Assembly: GCF_001421435.1 (NCBI RefSeq)
Contig: NZ_LMKA01000067.1
Coordinates: 1 to 42,575, forward strand
Length of the DNA: 42,575 bases
From: Chryseobacterium sp. Leaf201
GTDB lineage: Bacteria; Bacteroidota; Bacteroidia; Flavobacteriales; Weeksellaceae
Reading direction: 5' to 3'
Shown here: one piece after another, positions 42,472-42,575 of the stretch
Layout: each line of letters begins with the position of its first letter
Numbering within the stretch: the stretch's first letter is position 1
Position numbers and translations under genes: made by a program
The notes under the pieces: model-generated
The model's input: only the letters and a program-made list of their open reading frames with translations
Database searches by the model: none
Told to the model about the DNA's origin: nothing

Positions 42472-42575
42472 GAGGTCATTTAAACTTTTCTATAAAAAAA
42501 GGCTTGCTTATTTTTGTGTTGCGAGACATAAAAAGATAAAGCAAGCCTATGATGTACCAAGTACTTGACAAAGAT
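42472..42575 (-). repeat. Right terminal copy of the dispersed repeat (probable IS end)
   Basis: Reverse complement of 1-104 with one mismatch (42535). The orientation puts the putative IS 3' end facing inward here as on the left. The internal hairpin with T-run lies at 42494-42548 on the minus strand. Flanking sequence differs from the left side immediately inside the boundary (42471 against 105). Confidence 0.75.

Noticed and set aside
42357..42539. Short plus-strand open frame at the right end
   Set aside because: It starts with TTG, has no family resemblance, and its last third runs through the terminal repeat and its hairpin, so it is not a plausible gene.
1..42575. A 42-kb composite transposon bounded by the inverted repeats
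   Set aside because: The interior is mostly core housekeeping genes including complex I. A contig broken in two IS copies explains the ends more simply.

Overview
The window looks like a chromosomal segment of a member of the Flavobacteriia, most likely Chryseobacterium or a close relative in the Weeksellaceae. The evidence is a secreted nuclease with a type IX secretion C-terminal domain, TAnnTTTG-type promoter boxes, the short flavobacterial form of NuoG, pairs of small double-glycine 'bacteriocin-like' peptides, and a DUF349 repeat protein. The window starts and ends in the same ~104-bp sequence in inverted orientation (1-104 and 42472-42575, one mismatch). This is most simply read as a whole assembly contig that breaks at both ends in copies of one dispersed repeat, probably an insertion sequence.

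Layout. Positions 1-3650 are an AT-rich accessory island: a translationally overlapping pair (a 341-aa soluble protein and a 207-aa four-helix membrane protein), a convergent 496-aa coiled-coil/membrane protein, and a 3' remnant of a DUF3871-like mobile-element gene. The island lies at the 3' side of a CAT-anticodon tRNA gene (3701-3774). Positions 3.8-16.1 kb are housekeeping: methylmalonyl-CoA epimerase, rbfA, a LolC/E-like permease, a secreted endonuclease, aroE, a DUF349 protein, ribD, two small Cys-rich peptides, a YigZ-family protein, a polytopic membrane protein, a zinc metallopeptidase, an acetyltransferase-like protein and a small two-helix membrane protein. Positions 16.2-30.5 kb hold a complete respiratory complex I locus, nuoABCDEFGHIJKLMN, with separate nuoC and nuoD, a short nuoG, and an unrelated outer-membrane beta-barrel gene between nuoF and nuoG. 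Positions 30.6-40.7 kb carry a GAF-type protein, an HD-domain protein fused to a Pycsar-effector-like membrane domain, a large metallophosphoesterase/outer-membrane barrel fusion, and a minus-strand mazG-FUSC-lipoprotein operon. From 40.8 kb onward the DNA is accessory again: a GC-rich hypothetical gene, a ~680-bp noncoding stretch with a strong hairpin, an XRE-type regulator, and the right terminal repeat.

The most unusual signal is in the spacers between nuo genes. Several consist of degenerate heptanucleotide units in strict 7-bp phase, running almost up to the start codons of nuoD, nuoE, nuoF, nuoH, nuoI and nuoN and more weakly nuoB. The anchor differs from spacer to spacer: GCnnnnn, GTACnnn, or AGAnnnn paired with inverted nnnnTCT. 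I know no established name or function for this arrangement. The other leads are the uncharacterised island module beside the tRNA, the orphan HD-Pycsar-effector fusion, and the beta-barrel gene embedded in the nuo operon.
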